Below, one piece after another: positions 30,819 through 36,848 of a DNA stretch of 41,695 bases. The position numbers and the translations under genes are program-made. The first letter of the stretch is position 1, and the number at the start of each line of letters is the position of its first letter. The DNA lies in NCBI RefSeq assembly GCF_013283785.1, contig NZ_JABCPZ010000083.1, positions 1 to 41,695 on the forward strand. The letters run 5' to 3'. The DNA comes from Nonomuraea antri (GTDB lineage: Bacteria > Actinomycetota > Actinomycetes > Streptosporangiales > Streptosporangiaceae). Under the pieces are notes generated by a model. That model made no database searches, was not told the origin of the DNA, and worked only from the letters and a program-made list of their open reading frames with translations.

Positions 30819-30868
30819 CCTGCCGGCAAGCCCCGGTCAGCCCCGCGTGCCGACAAGCCCCGGTCAGC
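30819..30868. repeat. Short direct repeat, two units
   Basis: TGCCGGCAAGCCCCGGTCAG (30821-30840) is repeated as TGCCGACAAGCCCCGGTCAG (30848-30867), 27 bp apart, one mismatch. It lies between convergent genes and touches the DUF3618 stop. It is probably a slippage duplication. Confidence 0.85.
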
Positions 30869-31196
30869 GGCGACGGCGGCGCCGCCACAACATGATGGCG
30901 GCCCCCACCACCAGCACCGCGCCCACACCGATCAGCACCGGCGCCAGGTTCGGCTGCTCCTCCTCCCACAGCCGGTCCGGGTCGTCGCCGTACTCGACCG
31001 GGCGCCGCGGCGACACGCCGAGCGCGTCACCCACCGAGGCGACGAACGTCCCCGCCCGGGTCTTCACGTCGGCGACCGTGCGCTCGGCGACCCGCTTGGG
31101 GCTCACCCGCTCGGCGATGGCGTCGACCGTCTGCGCCAACTCCGCGCGCGTCCGCGCGATCCGCCGCTCCAACTCGTCGGGATCGGTGTCAGCCAT
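30864..31196 (-). CDS. DUF3618 domain protein
   Basis: 110 residues from ATG 31196 (AAAGGAGAG upstream; an ATG at 31226 is less likely). The N-terminal 45 residues are the DUF3618 motif: D-P-D-E-L-E-R-R-I-A-R-T-R-A-E-L-A-Q-T-V-D-A-I, then R-V-S-P-K-R. One membrane helix near the end (APVLIGVGAVLVVGAAIMLW) is followed by a run of six arginines. Small inner-membrane proteins of this kind are common in actinobacteria and often lie near envelope genes. Function unknown. Confidence 0.92.
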   Translation of the reverse strand: MADTDPDELERRIARTRAELAQTVDAIAERVSPKRVAERTVADVKTRAGTFVASVGDALGVSPRRPVEYGDDPDRLWEEEQPNLAPVLIGVGAVLVVGAAIMLWRRRRRR

Positions 31197-31346
31197 GGCT
31201 CTCCTTTCGACCGTACTCGTGGTCACGCCCGCGTCCGTTCCGTGCGAGCTGCGACCGTTCTGGTCGTGATCAGTCTGTCAGGTCGGCGCACCGTACGGCA
31301 CGGCGGCCAGCCAGGTAGGTTTTCCTGGAAGAACTCTGGAGGGCCC

Positions 31347-31820
31347 ATGACAGAAACCAAGCTCGCGCCCGGCGACGCCGCGCCCGAGTTCGCGCTACCC
31401 ACCGCCGACGGCGGCACCGTCTCGCTGGACGACTTCCGCGGCAAGCGGGTGATCCTCTATTTCTACCCCGCCGCGATGACGCCCGGCTGCACCAAGCAGG
31501 CCTGCGATTTCCGCGACAACCTGAGCCAGTTGACCGACGAGGGTTTCGTCGTGCTCGGCGTGTCGAAGGACAAGCCGGCCAAGCTGGCCAAGTTCGTCGA
31601 GCGCGACGCGCTGACCTTCCCCCTGCTGTCCGACCCCGAGCTGGACGTGCACCGGGCCTACAGCGCGTACGGGCCCAAGAAGCTGTACGGCAAGGAGGTG
31701 GTCGGGGTGATCCGCTCCACCTTCGTCATCGACGCCGACGGGAAGATCGAGCAGGCGCTCTACAACGTGAAGGCCACCGGCCACGTGGCCGCGCTCAAGA
31801 AGAAGCTCGGCCTGGCCTGA
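31347..31820 (+). CDS. bcp: Thioredoxin-dependent peroxiredoxin (Bcp/PrxQ type)
   Basis: 157 residues from ATG 31347 (CTGGAGGG upstream). The peroxidatic Cys is in Y-P-A-A-M-T-P-G-C-T-K-Q-A-C, with the resolving Cys five residues on, as in Bcp/PrxQ. KLAPGDAAPEFALPT at the start and GVIRSTFVIDADGKIEQ late in the protein are family hallmarks. It reduces hydroperoxides with thioredoxin. The M in P-A-A-M-T replaces the more usual K-D-x-T/S neighbourhood. Confidence 0.96.
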   Translation: MTETKLAPGDAAPEFALPTADGGTVSLDDFRGKRVILYFYPAAMTPGCTKQACDFRDNLSQLTDEGFVVLGVSKDKPAKLAKFVERDALTFPLLSDPELDVHRAYSAYGPKKLYGKEVVGVIRSTFVIDADGKIEQALYNVKATGHVAALKKKLGLA

Positions 31821-31833
31821 CCGCCCGGGACGT

Positions 31834-31853
31834 GGGCCCTCGACCGAGGGCCC
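31834..31853 (+). terminator. Hairpin after bcp
   Basis: GGGCCCTC (31834-31841) pairs perfectly with GAGGGCCC (31846-31853) with a GACC loop. No T-tract. It begins 13 bp after the bcp stop. Confidence 0.65.
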
Positions 31854-31929
31854 GCCACCGGCACGATTTCGAAGAAAAGGCCAATTAAGTCGGATATGCC
31901 GCAAGAATAGGCGCGGCACCGTCGCCGAC

Positions 31930-32379
31930 GTGCTTCGGCACCTGGGCATCAAGTGGACCGGCGGCGGCCACGCCCACATCAGCCGCCGGTTGAAGCATTT
32001 CGGAATCGACACCTCGCACTTCGTCGGCCAGGCGCACGGGCGCGGCAAGCGCCCGCCGACCATGCGCTCCCACCAGGAGATTCTCGTGGTGCGCGAGCCC
32101 GGATCCAACCGCGAGAAGGCCCCGGTGCTCCGCCGTGCGCTGTCCGAAGCAGGGGTCCCGTACGCGTGCGCAGGCTGTAGGATTGACGGCACGTGGCAGG
32201 GAAGGCCGCTGACACTCCACGTCGACCACGTCAATGGAGACTGGCTCGACAACCGCGTGGAGAATCTACGCTTCCTCTGTCCGAACTGCCATTCTCAAAC
32301 CGATACCTTCGCCGGTAAGGGAAAGGCGAAAAGGGGTCGTAGCCCAATGGCAGAGGCGCAGTCTTTAGGTGGCTGTTAG
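31930..32379 (+). CDS. HNH endonuclease, start uncertain, 3' end overlapping a tRNA
   Basis: 149 residues from GTG 31930. The nuclease core is at the C-terminus: Y-A-C-A-G-C (first zinc pair), then LHVDHVNGDWLDNRVENLRF with the H-N-H residues, and L-C-P-N-C-H-S-Q-T (second zinc pair). The N-terminal half (GGGHAHISRRLKHFGIDTSHF) is a helical DNA-binding module seen in related actinobacterial HNH proteins. Homology seems to begin before the GTG (R-G-T-V-A-D in the same frame) but no ATG, GTG or TTG is available there, so the gene may be 5'-truncated. The last about 15 codons and the TAG stop lie inside the tRNA at 32333-32405. Confidence 0.75.
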   Translation: MLRHLGIKWTGGGHAHISRRLKHFGIDTSHFVGQAHGRGKRPPTMRSHQEILVVREPGSNREKAPVLRRALSEAGVPYACAGCRIDGTWQGRPLTLHVDHVNGDWLDNRVENLRFLCPNCHSQTDTFAGKGKAKRGRSPMAEAQSLGGC

Positions 32380-32405
32380 TGTGGGTTCGAATCCCACCGG
32401 CCCTA
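32333..32405 (+). tRNA. tRNA, class I, anticodon UAG, overlapping an HNH gene
   Basis: A full cloverleaf. Acceptor GGGGTCG (32333-32339) pairs with CGGCCCT (32398-32404), two wobble pairs, discriminator A. D arm GCC/GGC with GG in the loop. Anticodon stem CAGTC (32359-32363) / GGCTG (32371-32375) with loop TTTAGGT, so the anticodon is TAG at 32366-32368. A 5-nt variable loop. T arm GTGGG/CCCAC with loop TTCGAAT. No CCA encoded. UAG would read the leucine codon CUA, yet bacterial tRNA-Leu are class II with a long variable arm, so identity is open. Confidence 0.88.
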
Positions 32406-32433
32406 CACATTCCCCGGTTCTGGCCACGTCCGA

Positions 32434-33360
32434 TCAGGTGACCAGGTTCGCGGGCTGCCGCCCTCGGGCGTACATCGCGATCTGGGCCGCGGCCACCTCC
32501 CACGCGCGGGCGTCCGCGGTGGGCACGTCGCCGGCCACGTGCGGGGTGATCAGCACGCCGGGCGCGTGCCACAGCGGGTGGTCGTCGGGCAGGGGTTCGG
32601 GGTCGGTCACGTCGAGCACCGCGCGCAGCCGGCCCGCGCCGGTCTCCGCCAGCAGCGCCTCGGTGTCGACGATCGGGCCGCGGGCGGCGTTCACCAGGAT
32701 CGCGCCGTCCTTCATGCGGGCCAGGAAGTCCTTGTCGACCAGCCACCGGGTCTGCTCGGTGAGCGGCACCATGACGACGACCACGTCGTGCTCGGGCAGC
32801 AGCGACGGCAGGTCGGCGAGCGCGCGGACGCCGTCTCGGGCGCTCCTGCCCACCATCGTGGCACGCGCGCCGAACGGTTCGAGCCGGGAGCGCAGGTTCT
32901 CGGCCAGGTCGCCGGCGCCCACGACGAGCACGTGCTTGCCGCACAGCGTGTCGGTGACCCGGGGCCGCCAGCGGCCGTCGGCCTGGCTGCGGCCGAAGGC
33001 GGGCAGTTCGCGGTAGACGGCCAGGAGCGTGGCCACGGCCCATTCCGCGACCGCGGGGCCGTGTGCGCCCCTGGCGTTCGACAGCGCGACGCGGGCGGGG
33101 AGCCGGCCGGTCCACTGGTCGGTGCCCGCGCTCAGGGTCTGGACGAGCCGCAGCCCGGGCAGCCAGGAGATCACCGACAGCACCTCGTCGACCGGCCGCG
33201 ACGGCACCACGATCACCTCGGCCTCGGCCGCACCGTCGGGCAGCGGCCGCGCCACGTCGTACAGGAGGGGCTCGACGCCGGGCACCTCCGACAGCGCGGC
33301 CAGGCCCCGGCGCTCGGGGACCAGGGCGATGACGCGGCCCGTTTCGTCGTTGCCCGCCAT
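32434..33360 (-). CDS. D-isomer-specific 2-hydroxyacid dehydrogenase
   Basis: 308 residues from ATG 33360. The NAD-binding domain has L-C-G-K-H-V-L-V-V-G-A-G-D-L-A (G-x-G-x-x-A variant of the usual G-x-G-x-I-G). Catalytic residues: Arg in LVNAARGPIVDTEALL, Glu in VTDPEPLPDDHPLWHAPGVL, His in I-T-P-H-V-A-G. The gene ends 28 bp from the tRNA on the opposite strand. It reduces a 2-keto acid or acts in a related NAD(P)H reaction; substrate unknown. Confidence 0.95.
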   Translation of the reverse strand: MAGNDETGRVIALVPERRGLAALSEVPGVEPLLYDVARPLPDGAAEAEVIVVPSRPVDEVLSVISWLPGLRLVQTLSAGTDQWTGRLPARVALSNARGAHGPAVAEWAVATLLAVYRELPAFGRSQADGRWRPRVTDTLCGKHVLVVGAGDLAENLRSRLEPFGARATMVGRSARDGVRALADLPSLLPEHDVVVVMVPLTEQTRWLVDKDFLARMKDGAILVNAARGPIVDTEALLAETGAGRLRAVLDVTDPEPLPDDHPLWHAPGVLITPHVAGDVPTADARAWEVAAAQIAMYARGRQPANLVT

Positions 33361-33418
33361 GTCACCCCCGCTTCGCCGGCACCACAGGTGTCATTCCCCA
33401 GGCGGGAGGAGGAAACCT

Positions 33419-33991
33419 CTAGCCCGTCCTGGTGGGGACGGGGGTCGGCACCCGGGTGGGCGGCGCCAGCGTGACGGTCCTGGTGGGCATCGGCCGCGGC
33501 TCGACCCTGGGCTGGACCGGGTAGGGCGGCGGATACGGGTACGGGTACATCGACGGCATCGGGTGCACCGGGTACTGCGGGAAGACGCAGTAGCTCCCGC
33601 TCGGGTGCGGCAGGCAGTCGGAGCCGGGGATCCGCTGCACGCGGGGATAGTCCTGCCAGCGGTCGTGGCGGTCGTCCAGGCTGGTCAGCGCGGCCACGGC
33701 ACCGCCGCCCAGCAGCACGCCGAACAGCAGGCCGAGCAGGCCGGCGGCAAGGATCTGAGCGGGTTTCTGCCGGAAGAAGTCCTTGAAGGTGTCGGAGCGC
33801 GGCGGCGGCTCGGCTCCCCAGCCGGGCGGCGCGCCGCCGGGCATGGTGTGGGCGTAGGAGGTGTATCCGTAGCTCGTCGAGGTCGGGGGCTCGCCGGGCG
33901 GTAACGCGGCCGGCTGTTCCTCTCCCGGGGTCGGGTCGCGCGGCGCTTCCTCTTCGCCGCGCGACCCGGCGTCTCGATCATGATCCGCCAT
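33419..33991 (-). CDS. Proline-rich single-pass membrane protein
   Basis: 190 residues from ATG 33991 (GTG 33994 also possible; AAAGGGAG upstream). The N-terminal about 70 residues are acidic and proline-rich (disordered), then F-K-D-F-F-R-Q-K-P and a membrane helix AQILAAGLLGLLFGVLLGGG. Outside lies a short segment with two cysteines (S-D-C-L-P; Y-C-V-F-P) and a long Pro/Tyr/Thr tail (Y-P-Y-P-Y-P-P-P-Y; P-T-R-V-P-T-P-V-P-T-R). No family recognised. It diverges from the histidine kinase gene. Confidence 0.85.
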   Translation of the reverse strand: MADHDRDAGSRGEEEAPRDPTPGEEQPAALPPGEPPTSTSYGYTSYAHTMPGGAPPGWGAEPPPRSDTFKDFFRQKPAQILAAGLLGLLFGVLLGGGAVAALTSLDDRHDRWQDYPRVQRIPGSDCLPHPSGSYCVFPQYPVHPMPSMYPYPYPPPYPVQPRVEPRPMPTRTVTLAPPTRVPTPVPTRTG

Positions 33992-34051
33992 CACGATCTC
34001 CCTTTACTCGCCCAGTTGGGCGCTCCCAGAGACAACGGTGCCCGATCCAGC

Positions 34052-34086
34052 GTAAGACCGGTGTAAGAGCCGGGCCACAGGTAAGA
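34052..34086. promoter_or_regulatory. Triple GTAAGA repeat before the kinase gene
   Basis: GTAAGA occurs at 34052, 34063 and 34081, spaced 11 and 18 bp, twice followed by CC. It lies in the 117-bp gap between the divergent membrane protein and kinase genes. An 11-bp spacing puts the first two sites on one face of the helix, as expected for a dimeric response regulator. Confidence 0.45.
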
Positions 34087-34111
34087 CCTGGGTCGTACCC
34101 GGAGTTCCCCC

Positions 34112-35326
34112 TTGAGACGGACCAAGCGGCGACCGGGGCTACATATCGTGATGGGTGTGTTCGGCAGCGTACGGGCGTGGTCGCGGCGCCATGAGAAGAC
34201 GTTCGGCTTTCTGCGGGTCCTGCCGCTGGCCGTGTTGTGCACGATCCTGGCCGTCCCGTACGTCACGAACGGGCCGATCGACGACGGCACGTACCTCAGC
34301 GCGGGCGGCTACCTGTCGCTGAGCGCGGTGCTGCTGGTGCCGCTGGCCTGGCGGCACCGGCCGCTGGCGGCGTTCGCGATCATCGCGGCGCTGTGCTTCG
34401 GCCAGTGGCTGGCACACGTCGATCCGGTGCCGGCCAACCTGTCGGTGCTGGTGGCGCTGTGGGCGGTGGCCTACCAGTGCAGGTTCGGCTGGGCGGTGGC
34501 CGCCGGGCTGGTGGCCGAGCTGGGCGTCTTCCTGATGCTGGTGCACTGGGATACGGCCACGTTCGGGACGTTCTTCAGCTGCTCGATCTTCGTCATCACC
34601 ATCTGGCTGACCGGCCTGTACGCCAACACCCGCCGCCGCTACCTGGAGGGCCTGGAGGAACGCGCCGAGCGTGCCGAGCGCGAGCGCGACCAGCAGGCCA
34701 GGATCGCCGCCGCGGCCGAGCGCACCAGGATCGCCAGGGAGCTGCACGACGTGGTCGCGCACAACGTGAGCGTCATGGTGGTGCAGGCCGACGGCGCTGG
34801 CTTCGCCCTCGACAGCGACCCCGAGCAGGCGCGGCAGGCGGTGCGCAACATCTCCAAGACCGGCCGCGCCGCGCTGGCCGAGATGCGCAGGCTGGTCGGC
34901 GTGCTGCGCGAAGACGACTCCGAGAGCACCGACTACACCCCGCAGCCCGGCCTGGCCCAGTTGGAGGAGCTGGTACGCGGCTCGAACGTGCCGGCCAGGC
35001 TGCTGGTCGACGGCGTGCCGGGTGAGCTGCCGGAAGGCCAGCAGCTGGCGGTCTACCGCATCGTCCAGGAAGCGCTCACCAACGCGCTCAAGCACGGCGG
35101 GCCGGGGGTGCGGGCGACGGTGGAGATCAGCTACGACCGTCCCGAGCTGGTCGTCCGCGTCACCGACGACGGCCGCGGCGCGTCGGCCCCGGCCAGCGCC
35201 GACGGGCACGGCCTGATCGGCATGCGCGAACGTGTCGGCATGTACGGTGGCGCAGTCAGCGCGGGCCCCCGCCCGGGCGGCGGCTTCGAGGTCCTGGCCA
35301 GGCTCCCCCTGGCCGCGGCGGCATAG
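34112..35326 (+). CDS. Two-component sensor histidine kinase (NarL-partner, HisKA_3 type)
   Basis: 404 residues from TTG 34112 (GGAG 7 bp upstream) or 391 from ATG 34151. Four to five membrane helices occupy about residues 35-170 (V-L-P-L-A-V-L-C-T-I-L-A-V-P; YLSLSAVLLVPLAWR; S-V-L-V-A-L-W-A-V; F-I-V-like F-V-I-T-I-W-L-T-G). The dimerisation helix has RTRIARELHDVVAHNVSVMV with phosphoacceptor His near residue 212. The ATPase has Q-E-A-L-T-N-A-L-K-H (N box) and T-D-D-G-R-G, with HGLIGMRERVGMYGG. It senses within or near the membrane and phosphorylates the regulator downstream. Confidence 0.95.
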   Translation: MRRTKRRPGLHIVMGVFGSVRAWSRRHEKTFGFLRVLPLAVLCTILAVPYVTNGPIDDGTYLSAGGYLSLSAVLLVPLAWRHRPLAAFAIIAALCFGQWLAHVDPVPANLSVLVALWAVAYQCRFGWAVAAGLVAELGVFLMLVHWDTATFGTFFSCSIFVITIWLTGLYANTRRRYLEGLEERAERAERERDQQARIAAAAERTRIARELHDVVAHNVSVMVVQADGAGFALDSDPEQARQAVRNISKTGRAALAEMRRLVGVLREDDSESTDYTPQPGLAQLEELVRGSNVPARLLVDGVPGELPEGQQLAVYRIVQEALTNALKHGGPGVRATVEISYDRPELVVRVTDDGRGASAPASADGHGLIGMRERVGMYGGAVSAGPRPGGGFEVLARLPLAAAA

Positions 35327-35340
35327 CGGGAGGCGGTCAG

Positions 35341-35991
35341 GTGATCCGGGTGATGCTCGTCGACGATCAGGAGCTGCTGCGCGCCGGCTTCAAGATGGTG
35401 CTGGGCGCGCAGCCGGACATCGAGGTGGTGGCCGAGGCCGGCGACGGCGCCGCCGCCCTGGAGCGGCTGCGGAGCGTCGACGTGGACGTCGTGCTCATGG
35501 ACGTGCGCATGCCCGTCATGGACGGCGTCGAGGCCACCAGGCGGATCGACGGGCCGAAGGTGCTCATCCTGACCACGTTCGACCTGGACGAATACGCCTT
35601 CAACGCGGTCAAGGCAGGCGCGTCCGGCTTCCTGCTGAAGGACGTGCCGCCGGCCGACCTGGTCGACGCGATCAGGGCGGTGCACGCGGGCGAGGCGGTG
35701 ATGGCGCCGAGCACGCTGCGCAGGATGCTCGACGCGTTCGCCGCCCAGCTGCCGGTGGAGCGGCCCCCGGCGGCCGACGACCTGACGCCGCGCGAGCGCG
35801 AGGTCCTGCTCATGGTGGCGCGCGGGCTGTCGAACCTGGAGATCGCCGGTCGGCTGGAGGTGGCCGAGGCGACCGTCAAGACGCATCTGGGCCGGGTGCT
35901 GGCCAAGCTGGGGCTGCGCGACCGGGCCCAGGTCGTCGTGTACGCCTACGAGAGCGGCCTGGTCGTGCCGTCGCATCGGCCGAAAGGCTGA
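35341..35991 (+). CDS. Two-component response regulator, NarL/LuxR type
   Basis: 216 residues from GTG 35341 (GGGAGG upstream). Receiver: VMLVDDQELLRAGFK with the acidic pair, phosphoacceptor Asp54 in V-V-L-M-D-V-R-M-P, Thr in L-I-L-T-T-F, Lys in G-F-L-L-K-D-V. LuxR-type HTH: LTPREREVLLMVARGLSNLE, I-A-G-R-L-E-V-A-E-A-T-V-K-T-H-L. Separated from the kinase by 14 bp, so they form an operon; the ABC transporter genes that follow are the likely targets. Confidence 0.97.
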   Translation: MIRVMLVDDQELLRAGFKMVLGAQPDIEVVAEAGDGAAALERLRSVDVDVVLMDVRMPVMDGVEATRRIDGPKVLILTTFDLDEYAFNAVKAGASGFLLKDVPPADLVDAIRAVHAGEAVMAPSTLRRMLDAFAAQLPVERPPAADDLTPREREVLLMVARGLSNLEIAGRLEVAEATVKTHLGRVLAKLGLRDRAQVVVYAYESGLVVPSHRPKG

Positions 35992-36060
35992 CCGGGGTCA
36001 TCTCTGGTCCTACATCAAGTCCCTCCTCAAGGCCCACGAATACCGCGAAATCCACTCCTA

Positions 36061-36083
36061 GCGTTGCCTTGTCCCGACAACGC
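36061..36083. promoter_or_regulatory. Inverted repeat before the ABC ATPase
   Basis: GCGTTG (36061-36066) and CAACGC (36078-36083) are perfect inverses with an 11-nt spacer, directly before AAGGAG of the ATPase gene. It could be an operator for the response regulator or an mRNA hairpin at the ribosome site. Confidence 0.55.
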
Positions 36084-36094
36084 AAGGAGTGAAC

Positions 36095-36847
36095 GTGACC
36101 CTCACCGAGACCCCGCGCCAGGCCCCACCGGCTGTGGTCGCCCGGGGGCTGACGAAGACGTACGGCCAAGGCGACGCCCAGGTGCACGCCCTGCGCGGAG
36201 TGGACGTGGCCTTCGCCACCGGTGCGTTCACCGCGATCATGGGTCCGTCCGGTTCCGGCAAGTCCACGCTGATGCACTGCCTGGCCGGGCTCGACGCGGC
36301 CACCTCGGGCAGCGTGCGCATCGGCGACGTGGAGCTGACCGGGCTGAGCGACAAGCAGCTCACGCTGCTGCGGCGCGAGCGGATCGGGTTCATCTTCCAG
36401 GCGTTCAACCTGCTGCCGACGCTCACCGCCGAGCAGAACATCCGCCTGCCGCTGGAGATCTCCGCCCGCCAGGCCGACCAGGCGCTGTTCGACCGGGTCA
36501 TCGCGACCGTGGGGCTGCAGGACCGGCTCGGGCACAAGCCGTCGGAGCTGTCCGGCGGCCAGCAGCAGCGCGTGGCCGTGGCCAGGGCGCTGATCAGCAA
36601 GCCTCAGGTGATCTTCGCGGACGAGCCCACGGGCAACCTGGACTCGCGCAGCGGCGCCGAGGTGTTGTCGTTCCTGCGCACCTCGGTGCGTGAGCTGCAC
36701 CAGACCATCGTCATGGTCACCCACGACCCGGTGGCGGCCTCGTACGCCGACCGGGTGGTGTTCCTGCGCGACGGCGAGCTGGTCACCGAGATCGCCGCGC
36801 CGTCGCCGCAGTCCGTGCTCGACACGCTGATGCGGCTGGAGGCCTGA
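36095..36847 (+). CDS. ABC transporter ATPase (MacB/LolD type)
   Basis: 250 residues from GTG 36095; AAGGAG is 5 bp upstream, while the GTG at 36089 overlaps it. Walker A GPSGSGKSTLMHCLAGLD, Q-loop F-I-F-Q-A-F-N-L-L-P-T-L-T-A, signature LSGGQQQRVAVARALI, Walker B VIFADEPTGNLDSRSG, and V-T-H-D-P switch. This is the MacB/LolD subfamily. It powers the FtsX-type permease encoded next, two bases away. Role: export or resistance, probably under the kinase/regulator pair. Confidence 0.96.
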   Translation: MTLTETPRQAPPAVVARGLTKTYGQGDAQVHALRGVDVAFATGAFTAIMGPSGSGKSTLMHCLAGLDAATSGSVRIGDVELTGLSDKQLTLLRRERIGFIFQAFNLLPTLTAEQNIRLPLEISARQADQALFDRVIATVGLQDRLGHKPSELSGGQQQRVAVARALISKPQVIFADEPTGNLDSRSGAEVLSFLRTSVRELHQTIVMVTHDPVAASYADRVVFLRDGELVTEIAAPSPQSVLDTLMRLEA

Positions 36848-36848
36848 G

